From SAR116 cluster bacterium AG-390-L20 (GTDB lineage Bacteria > Pseudomonadota > Alphaproteobacteria > Puniceispirillales > Marisalimonadaceae): a stretch of 34,406 nt of DNA. Below are positions 1 to 7,382 of this stretch, in pieces. Each line of letters opens with the position of its first letter. Positions within the stretch are counted from its first letter, which is position 1. Location of the stretch: NCBI GenBank assembly GCA_003278095.1, contig QCHB01000017.1, positions 1 through 34,406 on the forward strand, read 5' to 3'. The notes under the pieces are model-generated. The model did not search any database, had not been told where the DNA came from, and saw nothing but the letters and a program-made list of their open reading frames with translations. A program made the translations under genes and the position numbers.

Positions 1-2031
1 CTAGGTTCAGGTCATGATCAAGTATTTATTCAACCGATGCTTCAAGACATCAAAATCAGCGGTGTAGCATTTACAAAAGATCCAAATAACGGAAGTTTTT
101 ACTACATAATAAATTATGATGATCATTCAGGTAAGTCTGATACAGTTACTTCTGGTTATGGTAAAAATCTAAAAATTTTTTATCATGTAAAATACTCATC
201 TGATCCTGTTGTGAAGTGGAAAAAGGAATTAATAACTCTTTTAAGAGAGCTTGAACTTTTCTTCAAAAATGAAAATTTAGATGTAGAATTTGCTATTGAT
301 AAAAATATGAATTTATATTTGTTTCAAGTTAGGCCGCTAGTAATTAATAATTTTACTATTGACAAAGAAGCACATAAAAAAGCTATGGAAGGTATTTTTT
401 CTAGAACAAGTAAGTTATCTAAACCTTATCCATATTTATTCGGTAAGAAGTCAATATTTGGGATTATGCCAGATTGGAATCCTGCGGAGATTATAGGTAT
501 AAGGCCAAAACCATTAGCACTTTCTTTATACAAAGAATTAATAACTAATGGTATTTGGGCTTATCAAAGGAGCAATTATGGGTATAGAAATCTCAGAAGT
601 TTTCCTTTGCTATTAAGTTTTTCTGGTTTGCCATATATTGACGTGAGGGTTAGCTTTAATTCATTTATTCCTTCCAATTTAAGCCCAAGCTTGGCTGAGA
701 AATTAGTTAATTATTACATAAAAAAACTTCAATCAAATGAAAAAATGCATGATAAAATTGAATTTGATGTTGTATTTTCATGTTATACTTTTGATTTACC
801 TGAAAGGATTAAATCCCTAGGAAAGAATAATTTTTCCTTAAAAGAACGAAATGAAATTATAGAAAAGCTAAAACATTTAACAAATAAGATAATGAATGTT
901 AAAAATGGCTTATGGAAAAAAGATATTAAAAAATTATCTGAACTGTCAAGTAGGCAGTTAAAAATTAATAATAGTAACTTAAGTAAATTAGATAAAATAT
1001 ATTGGTTATTAGAAGATTGTAAAAGGTATGGAACTCTTCCATTTGCAGGTCTTGCCAGAGCAGGTTTCATAGCTGTACAATTTCTCCAATCAATGGTTAA
1101 TTTGGGAGCGATATCTCAAGAAGATAAAGACAACTTTATGTCATCTCTTAAAACTGTAAGTTCTTCACTTAAAAACGATTACCAATTAAACAAAGACTTT
1201 TTTATAAAAAAATATGGTCACTTGCGTCCAGGAACTTACGATATAACTTTACCTAGATATGATGAAAATCCAGAATTATACATAAACCAAATAGAAGATA
1301 GTCAATTTGATGCAAATAATCAGGAAAATGTAAATTTTACCTTGTCGCTAGATCAAATTAAGAATCTAGAAGAATTAATTAAAAAACATGATTTAAAACA
1401 TGATGTTTTAAGTATTTTTGATTTTATTAAAGGTGCAATTGAAGGAAGAGAGTATGCAAAGTTTGTTTTTACAAAAAGTTTAAGTGATATTTTATCACTA
1501 ATAACTGAATTAGGAAACGAAAATAACTTAAATTTAAATGATTTATCTTTTTGTAATATAAATTGTTTAAAAGAAGCTTATTCAACCACTGAAGATATCA
1601 ATAAAATTCTTCATTCATCAATTAAGACTGGCAAAAAGGAATATTTAAATACTTGCTCAATAACGCTACCTCCACTTATAAAAAATCCAAAAGATATTTT
1701 TTCTTTTGAATTAATTTCTTCTGAACCAAATTTCATAACTCAAAAAATCATACAGTCTGATATAATTGTTGAAGGGACTGATACTCAAAATTTATCAGGA
1801 AAAATATTGATGATTGAAAATGCAGATCCAGGGTATGATTGGATTTTTCTTCATAAAATAAGGGGGTTTGTTACCAAATATGGCGGTCTAAATTCTCACA
1901 TGGCTATTCGTGCTGCAGAATTAGGTTTGCCAGCCGCTATAGGTTCAGGAGAAGTTTTATTTAAATCCTGGTCAAAAGCTAAAACTATAAATATGGATTG
2001 TGCAAATAGACAAGTTAGAATTGTCTCATGA
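1..2031 (+). CDS. PEP-synthase-like kinase, probable L-glutamine kinase (5' partial)
   Basis: The reading frame is open from base 1, so the start lies upstream of the window; about 676 residues are visible. The first residues (FIQPML, then GVAFTKDP) are the end of a PPDK/PEP-synthase ATP-grasp domain, which closes at DVEFAID...LFQVRPL (about residues 94-115). A central domain of about 450 residues follows. A C-terminal swivelling phosphohistidine domain contains GGLNSHMAIRAAE, whose His is the expected phospho-carrier, followed by LGLPAAIG. There is no C-terminal PEP/pyruvate-binding barrel, so it is not a true PEP synthase. The same architecture is found in Campylobacter L-glutamine kinase (Cj1418), which makes L-glutamine phosphate for capsule phosphoramidate. 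The next two genes match the following two steps in the same order, and this neighbourhood is the main reason for the specific call. Its stop overlaps the next start by 4 bases (ATGA). Confidence 0.68.
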   Translation, partial: LGSGHDQVFIQPMLQDIKISGVAFTKDPNNGSFYYIINYDDHSGKSDTVTSGYGKNLKIFYHVKYSSDPVVKWKKELITLLRELELFFKNENLDVEFAIDKNMNLYLFQVRPLVINNFTIDKEAHKKAMEGIFSRTSKLSKPYPYLFGKKSIFGIMPDWNPAEIIGIRPKPLALSLYKELITNGIWAYQRSNYGYRNLRSFPLLLSFSGLPYIDVRVSFNSFIPSNLSPSLAEKLVNYYIKKLQSNEKMHDKIEFDVVFSCYTFDLPERIKSLGKNNFSLKERNEIIEKLKHLTNKIMNVKNGLWKKDIKKLSELSSRQLKINNSNLSKLDKIYWLLEDCKRYGTLPFAGLARAGFIAVQFLQSMVNLGAISQEDKDNFMSSLKTVSSSLKNDYQLNKDFFIKKYGHLRPGTYDITLPRYDENPELYINQIEDSQFDANNQENVNFTLSLDQIKNLEELIKKHDLKHDVLSIFDFIKGAIEGREYAKFVFTKSLSDILSLITELGNENNLNLNDLSFCNINCLKEAYSTTEDINKILHSSIKTGKKEYLNTCSITLPPLIKNPKDIFSFELISSEPNFITQKIIQSDIIVEGTDTQNLSGKILMIENADPGYDWIFLHKIRGFVTKYGGLNSHMAIRAAELGLPAAIGSGEVLFKSWSKAKTINMDCANRQVRIVS

Positions 2032-2654
2032 AAAATATAGCTGTGATACAAAGAGTTGAATTTATAGAAAAACGAAATGAATTTTGTGATGCTTTGGACC
2101 AAAGATGGACAGACTTATTATTATCTATAAACCTTTTCCCAATATTTCTTCCTAACAATGTATCCTATGTTAAGAAATTTCTTAAAATTAACGAAATCAA
2201 TGGACTACTTATTAGTGGAGGGGGGGCATTATTGAAATATAATGGATCCAACCCTGAAAGAGATGAAGTTGAAAACATACTGATTAATTTTTCAATTAAA
2301 AAAAATATACCAGTTCTAGGTGTGTGTAGAGGTATGCAGTCAATACAAAATTATTTTGATAATAATATTCAGATAATTAAAAATCACGTTAATAAACGTC
2401 ATACACTAAAAATTGTAGATAATACAAAAATTGGAAAAATATTAAAACAATATGATGAAGTTAATTCGTTTCATGAATATGGTTCGATTAAAACAAACAA
2501 AGATATTATTACTTTAGCTATATCTAATGATGGTATTATTGAAGCTATAAGACACATAGATAAAGAAATTTATGGTATAATGTGGCACCCAGAAAGAGAA
2601 AATCCATTTAATAAACTTGATAAATTATTTTTAAAAATGATTTTTGGAGCATGA
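2028..2654 (+). CDS. Class I glutamine amidotransferase, probable gamma-glutamyl-CDP-amidate hydrolase
   Basis: A 208-residue protein of the PuuD/gamma-glutamyl hydrolase (peptidase C26) type. It has the nucleophile elbow LGVCRGMQ with Cys100 and, near the end, GIMWHPERE giving His187 and Glu189, so the Cys-His-Glu triad is complete. An oxyanion-type glycine loop (ISGGGA, about 62-67) is also present. Generic family members cleave gamma-glutamyl amides. In the Campylobacter phosphoramidate pathway the homologous enzyme (Cj1417) releases cytidine diphosphoramidate from CDP-glutamine. That role is inferred here because the gene sits between the kinase and the cytidylyltransferase, with its ATG inside the kinase stop (ATGA) and its own stop one base before the next likely start. 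Alternative: gamma-glutamyl-GABA hydrolase, less likely in this context. Confidence 0.7.
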   Translation: MKNIAVIQRVEFIEKRNEFCDALDQRWTDLLLSINLFPIFLPNNVSYVKKFLKINEINGLLISGGGALLKYNGSNPERDEVENILINFSIKKNIPVLGVCRGMQSIQNYFDNNIQIIKNHVNKRHTLKIVDNTKIGKILKQYDEVNSFHEYGSIKTNKDIITLAISNDGIIEAIRHIDKEIYGIMWHPERENPFNKLDKLFLKMIFGA

Positions 2655-2655
2655 A

Positions 2656-3396
2656 GTGAAAGCAATTATATTAGCAGCTGGTAGAGGAAGTAGAATGGGA
2701 GAGCTTACAAGTAAACTTCCTAAATGTATGACTGTTTTGTTTAATAAACGATTAATAGAGTGGCAATTTTTGTCATTGAATCACAAAGCTATTTCAGAAA
2801 TAGGTATCGTTACCGGATATTTAAAAAATAAATTTAATTATAAAAAAAGATATTTTGTTAATAATAATTGGGAAAATACCAATATGGTTTCGTCTTTGTT
2901 AACTGCTATTGATTGGTTAAGGAATGATACTTGTATAATTTCTTATTCAGATATTATTTACGAAAAAAAAATCATAGACCAGTTAGTTAAATCAAAGGGT
3001 GACATAGTAATAACTTATGATCCTAAATGGTTAAGTTTATGGGAAAGTCGTTTTGAAGATCCATTAATAGATGCAGAAAACTTTATTATTAAAAATGGAC
3101 TTTTAAAAAATATTGGAGGTAAGTCCAAAAAATTATCTTCTATCCAAGGACAGTATATGGGCCTTATTAAGTTTTCTAAAGTTGGATGGAATAAAATTGA
3201 GAATTTTCTCAATAAATTGAATAAAAATGAAATTGACAAGATAGATATGACACAATTATTTAAAAAATTATTGAAACAAGGTTTTATCGTAAACTGTATT
3301 GCTATTGATGGAAGATGGTTAGAAGTCGATACAAAGAGTGATCTAATAAATTATCAATCAAATTATGATAAGACATTTATTTCGGACTTGGTTTAA
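2656..3396 (+). CDS. Nucleotidyltransferase, probable CTP:phosphoglutamine cytidylyltransferase
   Basis: A 246-residue NTP-transferase with the signature AIILAAGRGSRMGELTSKLPK at its N-terminus (nucleotide-binding glycine loop and catalytic Lys). SYSDIIYE, around residues 98-105, is the metal-binding Asp region. GRWLEVDTKSDL near the end is the second metal/substrate motif seen in phosphocholine-cytidylyltransferase-like enzymes. GTG at 2656 is preferred as start: GGAG at 2646-2649 lies 6 bases upstream and the protein then begins MKAIILAAG, as family members do. A longer frame from TTG 2644 would overlap that ribosome site. It is the third gene of the presumed phosphoramidate operon, corresponding to Cj1416, which attaches CMP to L-glutamine phosphate. 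A sugar-phosphate or phosphocholine nucleotidyltransferase is the alternative. Confidence 0.7.
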   Translation: MKAIILAAGRGSRMGELTSKLPKCMTVLFNKRLIEWQFLSLNHKAISEIGIVTGYLKNKFNYKKRYFVNNNWENTNMVSSLLTAIDWLRNDTCIISYSDIIYEKKIIDQLVKSKGDIVITYDPKWLSLWESRFEDPLIDAENFIIKNGLLKNIGGKSKKLSSIQGQYMGLIKFSKVGWNKIENFLNKLNKNEIDKIDMTQLFKKLLKQGFIVNCIAIDGRWLEVDTKSDLINYQSNYDKTFISDLV

Positions 3397-3434
3397 TCTT
3401 AGTGAATATGTCATTAAATTTATCAAATACTTAT

Positions 3435-3451
3435 AAAAAACTAAGTTTTTT
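3435..3451 (+). terminator. Possible intrinsic terminator after the cytidylyltransferase gene
   Basis: A 7-bp inverted repeat (AAAAAAC / GTTTTTT) surrounds the 3-base loop TAA, and its right arm is itself a run of six T. The position, 39 bases after the third gene's stop and 37 bases before the methyltransferase start, suits an operon end. The stem is almost entirely A-T and therefore weak. Confidence 0.3.
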
Positions 3452-3488
3452 CAAGTGAAAAATTTTATAACAGAAATAGGTTGAGTTT

Positions 3489-4250
3489 ATGCAAAAAGGC
3501 GATTTTTCTAATTTAGCAAGTTATTATACTAAATATAGACCTTCTTACAATAGGGAAGTTGTCAATAAAATTATCAATACGATTAATAAGAAATCTGAAA
3601 ATATACGTGCAGTCGATGTGGGTGCTGGAACTGGAATTTTTACTAAATGCTTAATTGAAGCAGGAATTAAAGATGTTGTTGCAGTTGAACCTAATGAATA
3701 TATGCGTAATACAGGCATTGAAAATCTTGGAAAAAAAATACAATTTTTTAGAGGTTCTGGAGAAAATACTACGTTGGTTAGCAACAAATACGATCTTGTA
3801 ACGATGGCATCATCCTTTCACTGGCCTAATACACAAGATACGCTCTCAGAGTTTAAACGTATTTTAAATGGTAACGGTGTTTTTGCTGCCTTATGGAATC
3901 CACGCCTTACTGAACGTTCTGATAGTGAAAATGAAGTGCAAAATCTTCTTTTAACAAAATATCATGTGGGCTCAAGAGTTTCTTCTGGATTAAGTGGAAT
4001 AACAAACCACCTTCATGACATACTATCTAAAAGTAAAATTTTTCGTTCAGTTACTTACTTTGATGCAATTAATGTTGTTAAAAGAAGTCATGAAGAATAT
4101 ATAGGCGCTTGGCGATCAGTAAATGATATCCAAGCGCAACTAGGAAAAGAAAAATTTTCACAGTTTCTGTCTGATGTTGAGAAAATTATTAAAAAACGCT
4201 CCTATGTAGAGGTGCATTATTTAACTCGAGCTTGGGTAGCCCAAAAATAA
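3489..4250 (+). CDS. Class I SAM-dependent methyltransferase
   Basis: A 253-residue Rossmann-type methyltransferase. Motif I is AVDVGAGTGIFTK (about residues 40-52), the acidic end of strand 2 is VAVEPNEYM (about 66-74), and motif IV/post-motif is TMASSFHWPNTQDTLSEFKRILNGNG (split around residues 104-130). This is the Methyltransf_11 pattern, including the family's N-terminal FSNLASYYTKYRPSY. AGG 8 bases before ATG 3489 supports the start. The substrate cannot be read from sequence. It follows the phosphoramidate-type genes on the same strand after a 92-base gap holding a weak terminator-like hairpin. A role in methylating the phosphoramidate or its glycan is possible (Campylobacter MeOPN loci also carry methyltransferases) but unproven. 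Confidence 0.75.
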   Translation: MQKGDFSNLASYYTKYRPSYNREVVNKIINTINKKSENIRAVDVGAGTGIFTKCLIEAGIKDVVAVEPNEYMRNTGIENLGKKIQFFRGSGENTTLVSNKYDLVTMASSFHWPNTQDTLSEFKRILNGNGVFAALWNPRLTERSDSENEVQNLLLTKYHVGSRVSSGLSGITNHLHDILSKSKIFRSVTYFDAINVVKRSHEEYIGAWRSVNDIQAQLGKEKFSQFLSDVEKIIKKRSYVEVHYLTRAWVAQK

Positions 4251-4348
4251 ATTATATTATCTGATATAGTTTTAAATTCGAAATTTGTTCATAATTTTAA
4301 TGGAAGATTGAAAAAATTTAAGAAACTGGATTTTAGTTATGATTCTAC

Positions 4349-4367
4349 TTAAGTAAGACTTACTTAA
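4349..4367. repeat. Inverted repeat between convergent genes
   Basis: Arms TTAAGTAAG (4349-4357) and CTTACTTAA (4359-4367) flank one base. It overlaps the stop codon of the minus-strand TPR/OGT gene and sits 98 bases after the convergent methyltransferase gene. It may act as a weak bidirectional transcription end, but there is no T-run on either side. Confidence 0.3.
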
Positions 4368-7336
4368 TTCGGTACAATAATAGTTTCAGGAACTTTGCCA
4401 TCACAATAATTTTGATAAGCGGTTAGGTACCCATTTTCTAAGTATTTAGTATATAACTCAGTATCAAACAGTGGTTGTGACAACCGATTTGCTGCTAATT
4501 TTTCTTTAATTTGAAAAAGTTTATTGGGATTAGTGGCAAGTTCTAATATCAGTGATTCATAGTCATGGTTATTTCTTGTTATTAATTCTGGAAGTCCAAT
4601 AGCATTTAGTAAACTTGCTGCAACTCTAGCAGCAAAACCTTGACCTTGTTTTGTAACTACAGGTAATCCTGACCATAGTGCTTCTGAAGCGGTTGTGTGT
4701 GCATTAAAAGAAAACGTGTCAATGAACAAATCTGCTAACTTATGTCTACTTAAGTGTTCTTTCATCGGCAATTTATCAGCAAATACAATTCTTGTTTCAC
4801 AGATATTTCTTTTTTTTGCTGCTTTTATAATATTTTTATCAGACAGTTGATTAGACCTTCTGAGCCATAAAACACTTCCTTTAACTTTACTAAGTAATCG
4901 CATCCAAATCTCAAATTCTAGATCTGTAATTTTATAGTTATTGTTGAAACAGCAAAATACAAAAGATTTATCAGGTAATCCCATGTCACGTCGAGAAATT
5001 AAGCGATTGGAAAACTCTCTACTATTATCTGTTGGCATATAAGTGTTAGGAAGGTAAAGTAGCTTTTCAGTAAAGTATTTCCTGTTATTAGGTGGAATTA
5101 AATATTGATCAGCTATTATATAATCAATGAAATCTGCCCCCATTGTTCCAGGAAAACCAAGATAATTGATTTGAACAGGAGCAGCACGATAAGCAAAAAT
5201 GCTACTTCTGCTGTTTCGAGTATAACCATTTAAATCAATAGCAATATCAATATTGTCTTGTCTACAAAGAACAGCCACTTCTTTATCACTTATCCCGCTT
5301 ACATCTTTAAAAACATCAAATGATTTTGTAAGTCTTTTTCTTAATTCATCATCTTTACTACCTATAAGAGAGTAAGCAAAAATGTCGAATTTATCACGGT
5401 TATGTAATTCTATAACTTTTGCTATCAAATAAGCGACAGGATGACTCACAAAATCTGAACTAAAATAACCAATACGAATACGCTCTGATTTTTTCAATGT
5501 CTTGGTTTGAAATGACATTGGTTTTTCAGGAAAATTGTTTTTAGCATATATTCTCGAACGCATATAATGACGTTCAGGGGCATCTTCTAAAGAAAGTATT
5601 GCTAACGGATTAATATGTTTTTCAGATATTCCTAGGCTAGGTATTAATTTCCTATCTTTTTCAATGGAGTGCCAATCACAAATGTTAGCTTGCTGATAAA
5701 GCTTTTGTACTCTAGCGGCCTCGTAATCAGGTTTGAGTGAAAGTGCTTTTTCATAAGCTTCAATAGCTTCATCTTCTTTGCCTTGGTCTGCGAGAGCATT
5801 TCCCAAATTATAATAGGCTTCAATATAATCAGGCTTAAGTGAAAGTGCTTTATTATAAGCCTCTATTGCTTTGTCTAGTTTGCCTTGGTATCTAAAAGCG
5901 ACCCCAAGGTTGACAAAACCTTTTGCATAATTAGGATTTATTGATATTGCATTATTATAAGATTCAATAGCTTTATTTAGCTTTCCCTTATATTTGAAAG
6001 CATTACCCATATTATTATAAGCATCAGAATAATCAGGCACAAGTAATAATGCTTTATTATATGAGTTTATAGCTTCATCCAGTTTTCCTTGATCTTTAAG
6101 AGAAATGCCAAGATTATTATGCGCCTCTGCAAAATTAGGTTTAAGCACGACGGCTTTATTATAACACTCAATTGCTTCCTCGATTTTATTTTGATTTTGG
6201 AAAGTTATACCCAAGTTGTTATAAGCCTCAGCATAATCAGGATTAAGTGAGAGTGCTCTATTATAGGCTTCTATCGCCTCATTAAATTTGCAAAGGTCTT
6301 GAAGAGTTAATCCCAAGTTGTTATAAGCCTCAGCCCAATTAGGTTTGAGTGAAAGAGCTTTATTATAGGCCTCAACAGCTTTTTCCAATTCGCTTTGATC
6401 TTTTAGAGTGTTCCCCATATTGTGATATGATTCAGCGTAGTCGGGTTTTATTAATAGAGCTTTATGATAAAATTCAATAGCTTTTTCCAATTTACCTTGA
6501 CCTTGAAGAGCAACACCCATGTTATTATACGCGTCAGCATAATTAGGATTCAGTGATAGTGCTTTATCATAAGCCTCAATAGCTTTTTCTATTTTACCTT
6601 GGTCTATAAAAGCATTACCCATATTATTAAAGGCTTCAGTATAATCTTCTTTAAGTGAAAGTGCCTTATCATAAGCTAATAAGGCTTCTTCCACTTTACC
6701 TAGATCTTTGAAAGCAACACCCACATTATTGTAAGCCTCAGCATAATCAGGCTTAATTGATATAGCTTTATTATAAGAATCAATAGCTTCATCGAGTTTA
6801 CCTTGATCTTTGAGTGTCATACCCATGTTAAGATAAGTTACAGCATAATCAGGCTTGATGGATAAAGCTTTATTGTACGCTTCTATGGCATCATCTAGTT
6901 TGCCTTGATCTTTGAGACTGACTCCAAGATTATTAAACCCGTCAGCATAATTTGGGTTCAACTCTGTAACTTTCTTGAAAGCGTCTGAAGCCTTTACAAC
7001 TTGTCCCAATCTCTTATTTGCAGCTCCTAAAATATTCCAAAGGATAAATGCCTGAGGATATTGTTTTGTAAGTATTTGTAATTGTTTGACAACATCAACA
7101 AATTGACCTTGATTATAAAGATTGATCAGGTGATTAATTGTTTCCTGATTTAAACTCTGGGTTGCATATGCTTGTTGAGACTTCTTTAACATTGCTAAAC
7201 CTTGTTGAGCAGGTATATTTTCAGGAAAACTGTCTAACACTGATTGGTATAGTTTTTGTGCTTCTAAAATCTCATCTTTTTCTAAATGAGACTTTGCCTT
7301 CATAAGCGCTTGATCTAAAGATAGTTCTACTAACAT
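4364..7336 (-). CDS. TPR protein with O-GlcNAc-transferase (GT41/SPINDLY-type) domain
   Basis: A 990-residue protein. Residues 1-133 form a divergent helical/TPR-like segment. About twelve near-perfect 34-residue TPR units (consensus YNNLGxxxxDQGKLDEAIEAYNKALSLKPDYAEA, read as a pattern) span about 134-541. The C-terminal half is the catalytic part of GT41, with RIGYFSSDFVSHPVA, INYLGFPGTMGADFIDY, FCCFNNNYKI, and DTFSFNAHTTASEALWSGLPVVT followed by GFAARVAASLL. It should transfer a sugar from a nucleotide donor to Ser/Thr of a protein bound by the TPR superhelix, in the cytoplasm. It lies 46 bases downstream of the second TPR gene and is probably co-transcribed from the sigma-54 promoter at 9699-9714. 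Flagellin is the likeliest acceptor given the flagellar cluster next door, but no flagellin gene is present here. Confidence 0.88.
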   Translation of the reverse strand: MLVELSLDQALMKAKSHLEKDEILEAQKLYQSVLDSFPENIPAQQGLAMLKKSQQAYATQSLNQETINHLINLYNQGQFVDVVKQLQILTKQYPQAFILWNILGAANKRLGQVVKASDAFKKVTELNPNYADGFNNLGVSLKDQGKLDDAIEAYNKALSIKPDYAVTYLNMGMTLKDQGKLDEAIDSYNKAISIKPDYAEAYNNVGVAFKDLGKVEEALLAYDKALSLKEDYTEAFNNMGNAFIDQGKIEKAIEAYDKALSLNPNYADAYNNMGVALQGQGKLEKAIEFYHKALLIKPDYAESYHNMGNTLKDQSELEKAVEAYNKALSLKPNWAEAYNNLGLTLQDLCKFNEAIEAYNRALSLNPDYAEAYNNLGITFQNQNKIEEAIECYNKAVVLKPNFAEAHNNLGISLKDQGKLDEAINSYNKALLLVPDYSDAYNNMGNAFKYKGKLNKAIESYNNAISINPNYAKGFVNLGVAFRYQGKLDKAIEAYNKALSLKPDYIEAYYNLGNALADQGKEDEAIEAYEKALSLKPDYEAARVQKLYQQANICDWHSIEKDRKLIPSLGISEKHINPLAILSLEDAPERHYMRSRIYAKNNFPEKPMSFQTKTLKKSERIRIGYFSSDFVSHPVAYLIAKVIELHNRDKFDIFAYSLIGSKDDELRKRLTKSFDVFKDVSGISDKEVAVLCRQDNIDIAIDLNGYTRNSRSSIFAYRAAPVQINYLGFPGTMGADFIDYIIADQYLIPPNNRKYFTEKLLYLPNTYMPTDNSREFSNRLISRRDMGLPDKSFVFCCFNNNYKITDLEFEIWMRLLSKVKGSVLWLRRSNQLSDKNIIKAAKKRNICETRIVFADKLPMKEHLSRHKLADLFIDTFSFNAHTTASEALWSGLPVVTKQGQGFAARVAASLLNAIGLPELITRNNHDYESLILELATNPNKLFQIKEKLAANRLSQPLFDTELYTKYLENGYLTAYQNYCDGKVPETIIVPN
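5714..6937 (-). repeat. TPR-encoding tandem array, 102-bp units
   Basis: Twelve consecutive 34-codon units of the upstream half of the TPR/OGT gene. Units share long stretches, for example the minus-strand coding of GCTTATAATAA-like and AAAGCACT-like segments recurring every 102 bases. A divergent thirteenth unit precedes them in the protein (about residues 100-133). Confidence 0.85.
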
Positions 7337-7382
7337 TGTATGAGCTTCTTTTGTTCTAATGGTATCATGTTCACGAATAACC

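Noticed and set aside
2644-2655. Nucleotidyltransferase beginning at TTG 2644
   Set aside because: The TTG lies within the GGAG ribosome site that is ideally spaced for GTG 2656, and the extra four residues precede the conserved family start.
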